NCBI RefSeq assembly: GCF_001633105.1 | Contig: NZ_LUKZ01000002.1 | Location: 211,698-275,697 of the forward strand | Length of the DNA stretch: 64,000 nt | Origin: Acidovorax sp. GW101-3H11 | GTDB lineage: Bacteria; Pseudomonadota; Gammaproteobacteria; Burkholderiales; Burkholderiaceae_C | Direction of reading: 5' to 3' | Shown here: positions 37,144 through 46,251 of the stretch, one piece after another | How positions within the stretch are numbered: the stretch's first letter is position 1 | How the letters are laid out: every line of letters begins with the position of its first letter | Translations under genes and position numbers: made by a program | Notes under the pieces: generated by a model | The model's input: only the letters and a program-made list of their open reading frames with translations | What the model was told of the DNA's origin: nothing | The model's database searches: none

Positions 37144-38235
37144 ATGTCTTCTTCAGCTCCTCGCCCGCCTGCGGGCCCCGCCGCTCCGGCCGCCGATGCC
37201 GGTGGCCCTTCTTCGCCTGCCGCGCCGCGCGCCGTGCTGCGCCGCCCCACCCTGGCGGCCAAACCCGCGCCCGCGCGGCCTGCGCCGCCGCCCCGGGCCC
37301 CCCGGCCTGCCCGGGCGCCCGCACCGTCTACCTACCGCGTCGCGTCGGGCGCGTTTGTGGCGCCCGTGCGCCAGGTGCCTGCGCCCGCCACCACCACCGT
37401 GGGCGGCCTGACCACCTCGCGCCTGAACAAGCGCATGGCCGAGCTGGGCCTGTGTTCGCGCCGCGAGGCCGACGACTGGGTGGAGCAGGGCTGGGTCAAG
37501 GTCAACGGTGTGGTGGCCACCATGGGCCAGCAGGTCACGGCCGCCGACCGCATCGAGGTGGACAAGATCGCCCAGGGGTTCCAGGAGCAGCGCGTCACCA
37601 TCCTGCTGAACAAGCCCATCGGCTATGTGAGCGGCCAGGCCGAGGACGGCCATACGCCCGCCGTGGCGCTGATCAACCCCCGCTCCCACTGGCGTGATGA
37701 CCCCAGCCGCAACCGCTTCTCGCCGCCGCAGCTGCGGGGCCTGGCGCCCTGCGGGCGGCTCGATATCGACTCGGTGGGCCTTTTGGTGCTGACCCAGGAC
37801 GGCCGCGTGGCCCGGCAGATCATTGGCGAGGACTCCGAGATGGAAAAGGAGTACCTGGTGCGCGTGGTCTACCAGGCACCGGGCCAGGCGGTGCCCCGCC
37901 ACCCCGGCGAGCGCTCCGCACCGCTGCAGGAAATCGACGAGCGTGACCCTGTCAGCACCAATGTGCAGGCAGTGTTCCCCAAAGAGTTGCTGGAACGCCT
38001 GCGCCATGGCCTGAGCCTGGACGGCGAGCCACTCAAGCCCGCCAAGGTCGAGTGGCAGAACCCCGAGCAGCTGCGGTTTGTGCTCACCGAGGGCAAAAAG
38101 CGCCAGATCCGCCGCATGTGCGAGCTGGTGGGGCTCAAGGTGGTGGGCCTCAAACGCATCCGCATCGGCCGCGTGACCCTGGGCCATCTGCCCGTGGGGC
38201 AGTGGCGCTACCTGTCGCCCAACGAGCGCTTTTGA
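37144..38235 (+). CDS. rluF: RluF/RsuA-family 23S rRNA pseudouridine synthase
   Basis: The 363-residue enzyme isomerises a uridine in 23S rRNA. Residues ~90-140 are an S4 RNA-binding domain ([20 protein letters not shown]). The catalytic domain has [17 protein letters not shown] with the essential Asp, and [20 protein letters not shown] near the end. The first ~85 residues are a low-complexity Pro/Ala/Arg extension not needed for catalysis. The ATG at 37144 is the only in-frame start near the extension's beginning, although a start nearer the S4 domain cannot be excluded. Assignment to RluF rather than RluB is by similarity only. Confidence 0.82.
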   Translation: MSSSAPRPPAGPAAPAADAGGPSSPAAPRAVLRRPTLAAKPAPARPAPPPRAPRPARAPAPSTYRVASGAFVAPVRQVPAPATTTVGGLTTSRLNKRMAELGLCSRREADDWVEQGWVKVNGVVATMGQQVTAADRIEVDKIAQGFQEQRVTILLNKPIGYVSGQAEDGHTPAVALINPRSHWRDDPSRNRFSPPQLRGLAPCGRLDIDSVGLLVLTQDGRVARQIIGEDSEMEKEYLVRVVYQAPGQAVPRHPGERSAPLQEIDERDPVSTNVQAVFPKELLERLRHGLSLDGEPLKPAKVEWQNPEQLRFVLTEGKKRQIRRMCELVGLKVVGLKRIRIGRVTLGHLPVGQWRYLSPNERF

Positions 38236-38286
38236 GCGTTGCCGGGCTCCGTACAACCCCCTTTTTTCTGGATCGGAGCCTTTCTC

Positions 38287-39579
38287 ATGCCTTCTTCGCG
38301 GCCACCGCGCACGCCCAACAGCGTCCCGGCTTCTGGAACCAACCCGCTGCGGCAGCTGCGCGCCTCCGACCTGCGTGGCGTGGCCCGGCTGGCCACACAG
38401 GCCACCACCGGCATCAGCCGCGTGGCCGAGGGCGTGCACCAGTCGGTGCGCGGCACCCTGGGCCTGCCGGGTGGGGCTGAGCCGGGCCGTACCGGCGGGT
38501 TGACCGGTTTGGTTTACCAGAGCATCCGGGGGGTGACGCAGCTGGTGGATGCGGGCCTGCAGGCGGGGCTGGCGCGGCTGGAGCCCTTTTTCTCGTCCAG
38601 CACACCCGGCACCGAGGTGCTGTGGGAGCGCGAGGCGGTCATCGCCGCCCTCAATGGGGTGATGGGTGACCGCCTGCAGCAGGACAACAACCCGCTGTGC
38701 ACCCGCATGGGCTGGTACCAGCGGGGCCTGCCACTCGATGTGCGCGCCCTGGGCGCTGCGGGCACGGCCACCGGCAAATTGCTGGTGCTGGTGCACGGGC
38801 TGTGCATGAACGATCTGCAGTGGCAACACGGCGGCCACGACCATGGCACCCACTTGGCCCAGGCGCTGGGCTACACGCCGGTGTACCTGCGCTACAACAC
38901 CGGCCAGCACATCTCGACCAATGGTGCCGAGCTGTCAGCCTTGCTCGAATCGCTGGTGGCCAGTTGGCCCGTGCCCGTAACGGAGCTGGCCGTGCTGGCC
39001 CACAGCATGGGCGGGCTGGTGGTGCGCAGCGCCTGCCATCATGCGGCCACTCACGCGGCCACCCAGGCGGCGGCCCCCAGCGGCTGGCTGCCCCGTCTGC
39101 GCCAGGTGGTTTTTCTGGGCACGCCGCACCATGGTGCACCGCTGGAGCGGGCGGGCAACTGGGTGGATGTGCTGCTCGGCAGCACCCCCTATTCGCGGCC
39201 GTTTGCCCGGCTGGCGCAGCTGCGCAGCGCAGGCATCACCGATTTGCGCTACGGCCATGTGCTGGATGCCGACTGGCAGGGGCGCGACCGCTTTCGCACC
39301 CGGCCCGACCAGCGCACCCCCGTGCCCCTGCCCACCGGGGTGGCCTGCTACGCGGTGGCCGCCACGCTGGCTGCCCGGCGCAGCCCGGTGGCTGAGCGGC
39401 TGGTGGGGGATGGGTTGGTGCCCTTGCACAGCGCCCTGGGCATCCATGATGATGCGGTGCGGGGGCTCGGGTTTGCCAAGGACCGGCAGGCGGTGTTCTA
39501 CCGCCAGGGCCATCTGGCGCTGCTGGGCGATGCCGGCGTGGCCCGGCAGCTGGAGCAGTGGATGGCGGCGCCCACATGA
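38287..39579 (+). CDS. Alpha/beta-hydrolase, lipase/PGAP1-like
   Basis: The 430-residue protein has no signal peptide. Residues ~20-150 are a helical N-terminal region. The hydrolase core has the oxyanion loop LVLVHGLCMNDLQW, the nucleophile elbow LAHSMGGLVVRS and FLGTPHHGAPLERAG, as in esterases acting on lipids or GPI-like substrates. A late Asp and His (VGDGLVPLHSALG and QGHLALL) complete a plausible triad. GGAGCC precedes the ATG. It follows the pseudouridine synthase by 51 bp and could be co-transcribed. Substrate unknown. Confidence 0.82.
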   Translation: MPSSRPPRTPNSVPASGTNPLRQLRASDLRGVARLATQATTGISRVAEGVHQSVRGTLGLPGGAEPGRTGGLTGLVYQSIRGVTQLVDAGLQAGLARLEPFFSSSTPGTEVLWEREAVIAALNGVMGDRLQQDNNPLCTRMGWYQRGLPLDVRALGAAGTATGKLLVLVHGLCMNDLQWQHGGHDHGTHLAQALGYTPVYLRYNTGQHISTNGAELSALLESLVASWPVPVTELAVLAHSMGGLVVRSACHHAATHAATQAAAPSGWLPRLRQVVFLGTPHHGAPLERAGNWVDVLLGSTPYSRPFARLAQLRSAGITDLRYGHVLDADWQGRDRFRTRPDQRTPVPLPTGVACYAVAATLAARRSPVAERLVGDGLVPLHSALGIHDDAVRGLGFAKDRQAVFYRQGHLALLGDAGVARQLEQWMAAPT

Positions 39580-39645
39580 CATTGGCCCGGCGCCGGGGTG
39601 CGGCTACGATGTGTTCAAGAAGCAATAGACAACAAGGAGAAACTT

Positions 39646-40581
39646 GTGAGTGATGTGAAATACCGCCTGGTGACCCGCAGCGACTTTGACGGCCTGGTCT
39701 GCGCCGTGCTGCTCAACGAGCTGGACCTGATTGACGAAATCACCTTTGTCCACCCCAAAGACATGCAGGATGGCAAAGTCGCCATCACCAGCCGCGACAT
39801 CACCACCAACCTGCCCTATGTGCCCGGCGCGCACCTGGTGTTTGACCACCACGAGTCCGAAACGGTGCGCAACTCGGGCCGCCGGTCCGAGAACCACATC
39901 ATCGAGGCGCATGCGCCCTCGGCCGCGCGTGTGGTCTACAACCACTATGGCGGCAAGGCCGCCTTTCCGCGCATCACCGACGACATGATGGCGGCGGTGG
40001 ACCAGGCCGATTCGGCCCAGTATTCGCGCGAAGACATCCTCGACCCCCAGGGCTGGGTGCTGCTGAACTACATGATGGACTCACGCACCGGGCTGGGCCG
40101 CTTCCGGGAGTTCCGCATCAGCAACTACGCGCTGATGATGGACCTCATCCAGTATTGCCGCGACCACACCATTGACGACATCCTGGCCCTGCCCGACGTG
40201 CAGGAGCGGGTGCAGCTCTACCGTGAGCATGCGTCCAAGGCCAAGGAGCAGCTGCAGCGCTGCGCCATCCGCATCGGCAAGCTGGTGGTGCTGGACCTGC
40301 GCGAGGAAGAGACCATCTGGGCCACCAACCGCTTCATGATCTATGCGCTGTTCCCGGAGTGCAACATCTCCATCCACGTGATGTGGGGGCTGCAGAAGCA
40401 GAACACGGTGTTCGCCACGGGCAAGTCCATCCTGGACCGTGGCAGCCACGTGCACATCGGCAACCTCATGCTGGAGTTTGGTGGTGGTGGCCATGCGGCT
40501 GCAGGCACCTGCCAGGTGTCCAACGACAAGGCCGATACCATCCTGCAGACCCTGGTGCAGCGCATCACGCTCGAAAACTGA
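39646..40581 (+). CDS. DHH-family phosphoesterase
   Basis: The 311-residue cytosolic enzyme has the DHH metal-binding motifs in order: TRSDFDGLVCAVLL, VFDHHES (the DHH signature) and DQADSAQYS. A C-terminal DHHA1-type FGGGGHAAAGTC ends it. Members act as exopolyphosphatases, pyrophosphatases or nucleotide phosphodiesterases (including nanoRNA or c-di-AMP types); which applies here cannot be told. It starts at a GTG preceded by AAGGAGAAACTT, a better site than any upstream ATG. Confidence 0.85.
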   Translation: MSDVKYRLVTRSDFDGLVCAVLLNELDLIDEITFVHPKDMQDGKVAITSRDITTNLPYVPGAHLVFDHHESETVRNSGRRSENHIIEAHAPSAARVVYNHYGGKAAFPRITDDMMAAVDQADSAQYSREDILDPQGWVLLNYMMDSRTGLGRFREFRISNYALMMDLIQYCRDHTIDDILALPDVQERVQLYREHASKAKEQLQRCAIRIGKLVVLDLREEETIWATNRFMIYALFPECNISIHVMWGLQKQNTVFATGKSILDRGSHVHIGNLMLEFGGGGHAAAGTCQVSNDKADTILQTLVQRITLEN

Positions 40582-40601
40582 GCGGGCTCGTTCACACCCT
40601 C

Positions 40602-41297
40602 TCAGTCTTCGCCGAACAGCCCCCGGTAAATGGCGGCGCCCAGCAAGGCGCCCGCAATGGGCGCGGCCCAGAACACCCACAGCTCCGACAGCGCATAGCT
40701 GGGTCCAAACAGGGCGGGGCCGGTGCTGCGCGCCGGGTTGACCGAGGTGTTGGTCACCGGGATGGAGATCAGGTGGATCAGTGTGAGGCAGAGACCGATG
40801 GCCATGCCGCCCACGCCTTCCGCCGCGCGCCGCGAGGTCACGCCCAGGATCACGATCAGGAACACCGCCGTGAGCACGACCTCGGCCACCACGGCGGCCA
40901 GCAGTCCGTAGCCACCGGGCGAGTGTTCGCCGTAGCCGTTGGTGGCAAACCCGCCAATGTCTGCCCCGGGCTTGCCCGTGGCGATGAGGTAAAGCACCCC
41001 GGCGGCCACAATCGCGCCCAGCACCTGTGCCACCACGTAGCCAGGCAGCTCGGACACCTTGAACCGGCCGCCCAGTGCCAGGCCCACGGACACCGCCGGG
41101 TTGAAATGCCCGCCCGAAATGGGCCCCAGCGCGTAGGCCCCGGTCAGCACCGTCAGGCCAAAAGCCAGGGACACGCCCAGAAACCCGATGCCCAGCTGCG
41201 GAAACGCGGCCGCCAGCACCGCGCTGCCACAGCCACCAAAGGTGAGCCAGAACGTGCCGAGGAACTCGGCAGACCATTTTTGCAAAGAGGTGGGCAT
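40602..41297 (-). CDS. aqpZ: Aquaporin Z
   Basis: Inner-membrane water channel, 231 residues, six helices with two half-helices. Both NPA boxes are intact: [15 protein letters not shown] and [14 protein letters not shown]. The second box carries Arg after NPA, part of the selectivity filter, and lacks the Asp typical of glycerol channels. The start is the ATG of [11 protein letters not shown]. It converges on the DHH gene, 20 bp apart. Confidence 0.94.
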   Translation of the reverse strand: MPTSLQKWSAEFLGTFWLTFGGCGSAVLAAAFPQLGIGFLGVSLAFGLTVLTGAYALGPISGGHFNPAVSVGLALGGRFKVSELPGYVVAQVLGAIVAAGVLYLIATGKPGADIGGFATNGYGEHSPGGYGLLAAVVAEVVLTAVFLIVILGVTSRRAAEGVGGMAIGLCLTLIHLISIPVTNTSVNPARSTGPALFGPSYALSELWVFWAAPIAGALLGAAIYRGLFGED

Positions 41298-41629
41298 GGG
41301 TTTGTCCAAAAAAGCAGGGGGCAGCTGCTGGCGCAGGCCCGCAGCCAATGCGGCATCTTAGGAGGGCAAAATGGGCTGAACAAGCGTTAATTGCGCGCAA
41401 ATTGTCAACAATGCTCTTTCGGGTGCTGGGAGAGCGTCTGGCGCGTCAAAGCCGTGCCAGATGGCGGGACTGCTGTCCATGCCCTCTTAGTCACCACTCA
41501 CGCTCAGCCGGTCTTGAAATCGCGCCATCCGCCCCGAGGTGAACACGCGCGAACGTCTTTTACACCGCAGGTGCGCCCAAGACGTTTCTCAAGATCGCAA
41601 GAAGTAGCCCATTCCAAGACCAAGACACC
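41298..41629 (+). promoter_or_regulatory. htpG upstream region with a sigma-32-like promoter
   Basis: No gene lies in this 332-bp gap. CTTGAA (41513-41518) and CCCCGA (41532-41537) are spaced by 13 bp, close to the heat-shock consensus CTTGAA-N13/14-CCCCAT. It would start transcription about 85 bp before the htpG ATG. Nearer to the aqpZ side the sequence is AT-richer (CGTTAATTGCGCGC) and may hold the aqpZ promoter. Confidence 0.65.
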
Positions 41630-43606
41630 ATGAGCACCAAACAAACCCTGTCTTTCCAGGCCGAAGTGGCCCAGCTGCTGCACCTGGTCACCCACTCGCT
41701 GTACTCCAACCAGGAAATCTTCCTGCGCGAGCTGATCTCCAACGCGTCCGACGCCTGCGACAAGCTGCGTTTTGAGGGGCTGAACAACTCCGCCCTGTTC
41801 GAGGACGCCCCCAACCTCGAAGTGCGCGTGAGCTTCGACAAGGCCGCCAAGACGCTGACCATCACCGACAACGGCATCGGCATGAGCCAGCAAGAGGCCA
41901 TCGACCACCTGGGCACCATCGCCAAGAGCGGCACCAAGGACTTCATGGGCAAGCTCTCGGGTGACCAGAAAGCCGACGCGCAGCTCATCGGCCAGTTCGG
42001 CGTGGGTTTCTACTCCGGCTTCATCGTGGCCGACAAGATCACCGTGGAATCGCGCCGTGCGGGCCTGAAGGCCGAAGAAGGCGTGCGCTGGATCAGCGGC
42101 GGCACGGGCGACTTTGAGGTCGAAACCATCACCCGTGCCCAGCGTGGCACCAGCATCATCCTGCACCTGCGCGACGATGCAGAGGAATACCTCAACGCCT
42201 GGAAGCTCAAGCAGGTCATCGCCAAGTATTCCGACCACATCAGCCTGCCCATCCTGATGGAAAAGGAAGAATGGAAAGACGGCGAGCTGATCAACCCCAA
42301 TGACGAAAACGGTGGCCGCCAGCCCGGTGGCATGGTCAAGACCGGCGAGTGGGAAACCATCAACAAGGCCAGCGCCCTGTGGACGCGCCCCAAGAAGGAC
42401 ATCACCGAAGAGCAGTACGCCGAGTTCTACAAAACCATCAGCCACGACCACGAAGCCCCGCTGACCTGGGCGCACAACCGCGTGGAAGGCAACACCGAGT
42501 ACACGCAACTGTTGTACATCCCCGCCAAGGCGCCGTTCGACCTGTGGAACCGCGACAAGAAGGCGGGTGTGAAGCTGTATGTGAAGCGCGTGTTCATCAT
42601 GGACGACGCTGAGGCGCTGATGCCCACCTACCTGCGCTTCGTCAAGGGCGTGATCGACTCGGCCGACCTGCCGCTGAACGTGAGCCGCGAGCTGCTGCAG
42701 GAAAGCCGCGACGTGCGCGCCATCCGCGAAGGCTCGACCAAGCGCGTGCTCAGCATGCTCGAAGACCTGGCCAAACACGATAAGCACGACACCGCCGCGA
42801 ATGCCGACGGCGTGACCGATGTGGTGGACGCCGACGACAAGGCCAAGGAAGGCAAGTACACCGCGTTCTACAGCGAGTTTGGCGCGGTGCTCAAGGAAGG
42901 CCTGGGCGAAGACTTTGGCAACCGCGAGCGCCTGGCCAAGCTGCTGCGCTTTGCGTCCACCACCAGCGACGCCGTGACGGTGGGCTTTGCCGACTACAAG
43001 GCGCGCATGAAGGAAGGCCAGGAGGCGATTTACTACATCACCGCCGACACGCTCGCCGCCGCCAAGAACAGCCCGCAGCTCGAAGTCTTCAAGAAGAAGG
43101 GCATCGAAGTGCTGCTGATGACCGACCGAGTGGACGAGTGGGCGCTGAACTACTTGCACGAGTTTGACGGCACCCCGCTGCAAAGCGTGGCCAAGGGTGC
43201 CGTGGACCTGGGCAAGCTGCAGGACGAGGCCGAGAAGAAGGCCGCTGAAGAAGCCGCCGAGGCCTTCAAGCCCGTGCTGGCCAAGCTGAAAGAAGCGCTC
43301 AAGGACAAGGCCGAAGATGTGCGCGTGACCACGCGCCTGGTCGATTCGCCCGCCTGCCTGGTGGTGCAGGACGACGGCATGAGCACGCAGCTGGCCCGCA
43401 TGCTCAAGCAGGCTGGGCAGCAGGCGCCCGAGTCCAAGCCCGTGCTGGAGGTGAATGCCGAGCACGCGCTGGTGAAGAAGCTCGACGGCAGCGTGCACTT
43501 CCACGACCTGGCGCACATCCTGTTCGACCAGGCGCTGCTGGCCGAAGGCGGCCTGCCCGAAGACCCTGCCTCGTACGTCAAGCGCGTGAACGCGCTGCTG
43601 GCCTGA
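41630..43606 (+). CDS. htpG: Molecular chaperone HtpG (bacterial Hsp90)
   Basis: ATP-dependent dimeric chaperone, 658 residues, slightly longer than E. coli HtpG (624). The Bergerat ATP site is complete: [39 protein letters not shown] and RGTSIILHL. The middle-domain catalytic arginine region ([14 protein letters not shown]) is present, and the C-terminal dimerisation helices are intact. It is preceded by a sigma-32-like promoter and followed by a rho-independent terminator, so it is a single-gene heat-shock unit. Confidence 0.96.
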   Translation: MSTKQTLSFQAEVAQLLHLVTHSLYSNQEIFLRELISNASDACDKLRFEGLNNSALFEDAPNLEVRVSFDKAAKTLTITDNGIGMSQQEAIDHLGTIAKSGTKDFMGKLSGDQKADAQLIGQFGVGFYSGFIVADKITVESRRAGLKAEEGVRWISGGTGDFEVETITRAQRGTSIILHLRDDAEEYLNAWKLKQVIAKYSDHISLPILMEKEEWKDGELINPNDENGGRQPGGMVKTGEWETINKASALWTRPKKDITEEQYAEFYKTISHDHEAPLTWAHNRVEGNTEYTQLLYIPAKAPFDLWNRDKKAGVKLYVKRVFIMDDAEALMPTYLRFVKGVIDSADLPLNVSRELLQESRDVRAIREGSTKRVLSMLEDLAKHDKHDTAANADGVTDVVDADDKAKEGKYTAFYSEFGAVLKEGLGEDFGNRERLAKLLRFASTTSDAVTVGFADYKARMKEGQEAIYYITADTLAAAKNSPQLEVFKKKGIEVLLMTDRVDEWALNYLHEFDGTPLQSVAKGAVDLGKLQDEAEKKAAEEAAEAFKPVLAKLKEALKDKAEDVRVTTRLVDSPACLVVQDDGMSTQLARMLKQAGQQAPESKPVLEVNAEHALVKKLDGSVHFHDLAHILFDQALLAEGGLPEDPASYVKRVNALLA

Positions 43607-43642
43607 GGCCGGGCAGGTGGCTGGCGGGTGCGCCCATGGGGC

Positions 43643-43690
43643 GAAATCTGCCGTCACCGCGCGTGGATAGGCGCTGAGTTGCTATCAAAA
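43643..43690 (+). repeat. Family A interspersed repeat
   Basis: Reads GAAATCTGCCGTCACCGCGC, GTGGATAGGCGC and TTGCTATCAAAAAGTG, after htpG and just before its terminator. Confidence 0.62.
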
Positions 43691-43694
43691 AGTG

Positions 43695-43730
43695 AAACCC
43701 CGGGGCTGAATGGCTCCCGGGGTTTTTCTT
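43695..43730 (+). terminator. Rho-independent terminator of htpG
   Basis: A perfect stem AACCCCGGG (43696-43704) / CCCGGGGTT (43716-43724) with an 11-base loop, followed by TTTCTT. It lies about 90 bp after the htpG stop. Confidence 0.9.
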
Positions 43731-43769
43731 TGGATGCGGCGAAAGTGGCGGGTTGGTGTGGGGCCTGGC

Positions 43770-44078
43770 TCACCCCTGCGGCTCTGCCTGCTCCAGCAGC
43801 CGCGCATAGACCTGGTTGCGCTCTTGGGGGTCTGCGTCCATCAAGGTCTTGAGGGCCTCATCAGGCAGCCGCATGCCCCGGCGCCGGTCGGTCGCCACCG
43901 GCAGGTTGCGCCAGCCAGAGAGCACCAGCCAGTCCCACAACTCCCCCGAAATCCGGTGCGTGACGGCCATCTTTAGCGCCCCCCGCTGAATGTCCGTGCC
44001 CACTGCAGGCACCTGCCCCACCGGCGCGGGGCGGCGTGCCTGGCGGATCGACAAAACGTTGCGTATCCAGTCCTTCAT
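43770..44078 (-). CDS. Conserved-type hypothetical protein (102 aa)
   Basis: A small soluble protein starting MKDWIRNVLSIRQARRPAP. It contains a compact core (KMAVTHRISGELWDWLVLSG) followed by WRNLPVATDRRRGMRLPDEA and a helical tail. No domain is recognised. Reading-frame bias and length support a real gene. The ATG chosen excludes a low-complexity N-terminal extension. It is 118 bp downstream of the response-regulator gene on the same strand. Confidence 0.6.
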   Translation of the reverse strand: MKDWIRNVLSIRQARRPAPVGQVPAVGTDIQRGALKMAVTHRISGELWDWLVLSGWRNLPVATDRRRGMRLPDEALKTLMDADPQERNQVYARLLEQAEPQG

Positions 44079-44196
44079 GGGTGGGCTGCGGGGGGTGAAG
44101 CTGGTGCAGCATAGCCCACGACCCCGGCGCAGCTCAAGCCTTGGTTTACCCGCCGTGTTGGGTGGCACCACCTTGGGCGGTGCCTAGGGCAAGTGC

Positions 44197-44979
44197 TCAG
44201 GAGGCTGCGAATGATGCGGTGAGGGGGCGCTGCGAAGAGGCCGGTGTGGCCGGTGTGGCCGGTGTGGCAGAGGTGCCCGGCGCACCGCTGGCTGCCGGCT
44301 GGCAGGGGTCCAGCCGGTACCCCATCCCATAAATCGCCGAGATCGTGTAGCCGTTGTCCTCGGTCAGCTCCAGCTTGGTGCGCAGGCGTGACATGTGGGT
44401 GTCGAGCGAGCGCGAGGGGGTTTCGGCGCCGTCGCCCCAGACGGCTTCGCGCAGGTGGGTGCGGGACAGCAGGCGGCCGGCGTTGCGGAACATGAACAGG
44501 GCGAGTTCGTACTCGCGGTTCTTGAGTTCGATGGGCTGGCCGTGCACGCTCAGGGAGCGCTTGTCGGCGTCGAAGCAGTACGCGCCGAAGGCCATGCGGG
44601 CGCCCATGCTCTCGGGGTAGGCGCGGCGCAGCAGGGCGGTGGTGCGGGCCACGAGTTCGCCCATGCGCAGGGGTTTGCTCATGAAGTCGTCGGCGCCGCG
44701 CGACAGGGCCTCGACCACGTCGCGTTCGTCATTGCGGCGGGTGATGAACAGGATGGGCAGCTGCATGCCGCCCATGTCGCGCACGGTCTGCACGACTTCG
44801 GTGCCTTCCATGTCGGGCAGAAGCCAGTCCACGATCAGCAGGTCGAAGGTGTCATGCCGCAGGGCCTTGAGCAGGCTGGTGCCGTCGGCAAAGGTATGGC
44901 ACACATGGTGGTGGCATTCCAAGGTGCCCTTGATCTGCTCCAGGAGCAGAAGATCGTCGTCAAGGACTGCGATGCGCAT
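44197..44979 (-). CDS. OmpR/PhoB-type response regulator (orphan)
   Basis: The 260-residue DNA-binding regulator has a receiver domain with acidic pocket Asp7-Asp9 and phosphoacceptor Asp51 (LLIVDWLLPD). A C-terminal winged helix (LKNREYELALFMFRNAGRLL, then YTISAIYGMGYRL) follows. The receiver has ITRRND where many family members have T/S-A before the active face, and KPL with the conserved Lys. The tail after the domain is extended and includes three copies of a Thr-Pro-Ala unit made by a 9-bp repeat (44241-44267). No histidine kinase adjoins it. Confidence 0.9.
   Translation of the reverse strand: MRIAVLDDDLLLLEQIKGTLECHHHVCHTFADGTSLLKALRHDTFDLLIVDWLLPDMEGTEVVQTVRDMGGMQLPILFITRRNDERDVVEALSRGADDFMSKPLRMGELVARTTALLRRAYPESMGARMAFGAYCFDADKRSLSVHGQPIELKNREYELALFMFRNAGRLLSRTHLREAVWGDGAETPSRSLDTHMSRLRTKLELTEDNGYTISAIYGMGYRLDPCQPAASGAPGTSATPATPATPASSQRPLTASFAAS
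44241..44267. repeat. Three perfect 9-bp tandem repeats in the regulator gene
   Basis: CCGGTGTGG occurs three times head to tail and encodes (Thr-Pro-Ala)n in the C-terminal tail of the response regulator. Copy number can change without a frameshift. Confidence 0.9.
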
Positions 44980-45149
44980 GGTGGTGGGCTCGGGGCCGGG
45001 GGGCCGTGAAAATCAACTACAAAACACCCCCGTGGGAGGGAGTGCCTTGATGGTGCCCCACATCGGGCCGCTGTGCGCAGGGGTTGACAATCGTTTGCAA
45101 TGGCCGGGCCTGCGCTGGCCGGGCCTGTCCCCGCCCCGCTCACCCCAGC

Positions 45150-46208
45150 TCAGGCCACCAGCGGCTCTTCCTGCATCGCCTCGTTCTGCTCGATCAGCAT
45201 GTCCACCTGGCCGCGCCAGTAGTCGCTGCTGCCAAACCACGGAAAGTTGGCCGGGAAGATCGGGTCCTGCCAGCGGCGCGCGAGCCAGGCGCTGTAGTGG
45301 ATGAGGCGCAGGGTGCGCAGCGGCTCGATGAGCGCCAGCTCGCGGCGGTCAAAGCTGCGGAACTGTTCGTAGCCCTCGATCAGCGCGCCGAGCTGGTGCG
45401 TGCGCTGGCGCCGGTCGCCCGAGAGCAGCATCCACAGGTCCTGCACGGCCGGGCCCATGCGCGCGTCGTCCAGGTCCACAAAGTGCGGGCCGCCCCGGCC
45501 CCATTCGTCCAGTGGCGTCCACAGGATGTTGCCGGGGTGGCAGTCGCCATGCAGACGGATGGGGGTGGCATCTTTCAAGGAAAAATGGCCGTCTCCGCGC
45601 TCCTGGTGGATGTTTTTTGCTATCAATTCAAGAGCGATATCGCACTGCGTCTTCCACGCGGCCACCACATCGAGCGGGATGATGTCGTTGCCCAGCAGCC
45701 AGTCGCGCGAGGCCTGGCCGAAGGTCTGCAGGTCCAGCACCGGCCGGTGCACAAACGGCCGGCCCGCGCCCACGGTGTGGATGCGGGCGAGAAAGCGGCC
45801 GATCCATTCCAGCACTTCAAAATCGTCCAGCTCGGGCTGGCGCCCGCCGCGCCAGGGGCTGACCGAAAACGCAAAACCATCGTGCTGGTGCAAGGTGGCG
45901 CCATTGAGCACCATCGGGCCCACGGCGGGCACCTCGGCCGCCATCAGCTCGGCGGCAAAGGCGTGTTCTTCGAGGATCTGCGCCTCAGACCAGCGGCCGG
46001 GGCGGTAGAACTTGGCCACCACGCGCTCGCCGTTTTCCAGCGTGGCCTGGTACACCCGGTTTTCGTAGGATGACAGGGCCATGAGGCGGCCGTCGCCATA
46101 CAGGCCCACGCTGGCCAGCGCGTCCAGCACCTGGTCGGGGGTGAGGCGGGCGTAGGGGTGTTGGTCGTTCGAGGCGTTGGCAGCGGTGTCGGGGGGCAAT
46201 GGGGTCAT
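45150..46208 (-). CDS. srkA: SrkA-type stress response protein kinase
   Basis: Cytosolic kinase of the YihE/SrkA type within the aminoglycoside-phosphotransferase fold, 352 residues. It has SSYENRVYQATLENG as nucleotide loop, VVAKFYRPGRWS with the Lys, IRLHGDCHPGNILW as catalytic loop, and VDLDDARMGPAVQDLWMLL as metal loop. SrkA protects E. coli from programmed death under stress. The segment AKNIHQERGDGHFSLKDA before the catalytic loop is longer than in E. coli and is encoded by an embedded family A repeat. The ATG encoding MTPLPPDT is the family-like start. Confidence 0.9.
   Translation of the reverse strand: MTPLPPDTAANASNDQHPYARLTPDQVLDALASVGLYGDGRLMALSSYENRVYQATLENGERVVAKFYRPGRWSEAQILEEHAFAAELMAAEVPAVGPMVLNGATLHQHDGFAFSVSPWRGGRQPELDDFEVLEWIGRFLARIHTVGAGRPFVHRPVLDLQTFGQASRDWLLGNDIIPLDVVAAWKTQCDIALELIAKNIHQERGDGHFSLKDATPIRLHGDCHPGNILWTPLDEWGRGGPHFVDLDDARMGPAVQDLWMLLSGDRRQRTHQLGALIEGYEQFRSFDRRELALIEPLRTLRLIHYSAWLARRWQDPIFPANFPWFGSSDYWRGQVDMLIEQNEAMQEEPLVA
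45573..45640 (+). repeat. Family A interspersed repeat inside the srkA coding sequence
   Basis: On the plus strand it reads CAAGGAAAAATGGCCGTCTC, CGCGCTCCTGGTGGATG, then TTTTTTGCTATCAATTC, matching the intergenic copies (AAAAATGGCCGT...CGCGC...TGGAT...TTGCTAT). The minus-strand frame stays open through it and adds roughly 15-20 codons. Confidence 0.78.
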
Positions 46209-46251
46209 GCCCCATTGTCGCCGCCGCGCCCTGGACGGCGGTGCGTACGCG

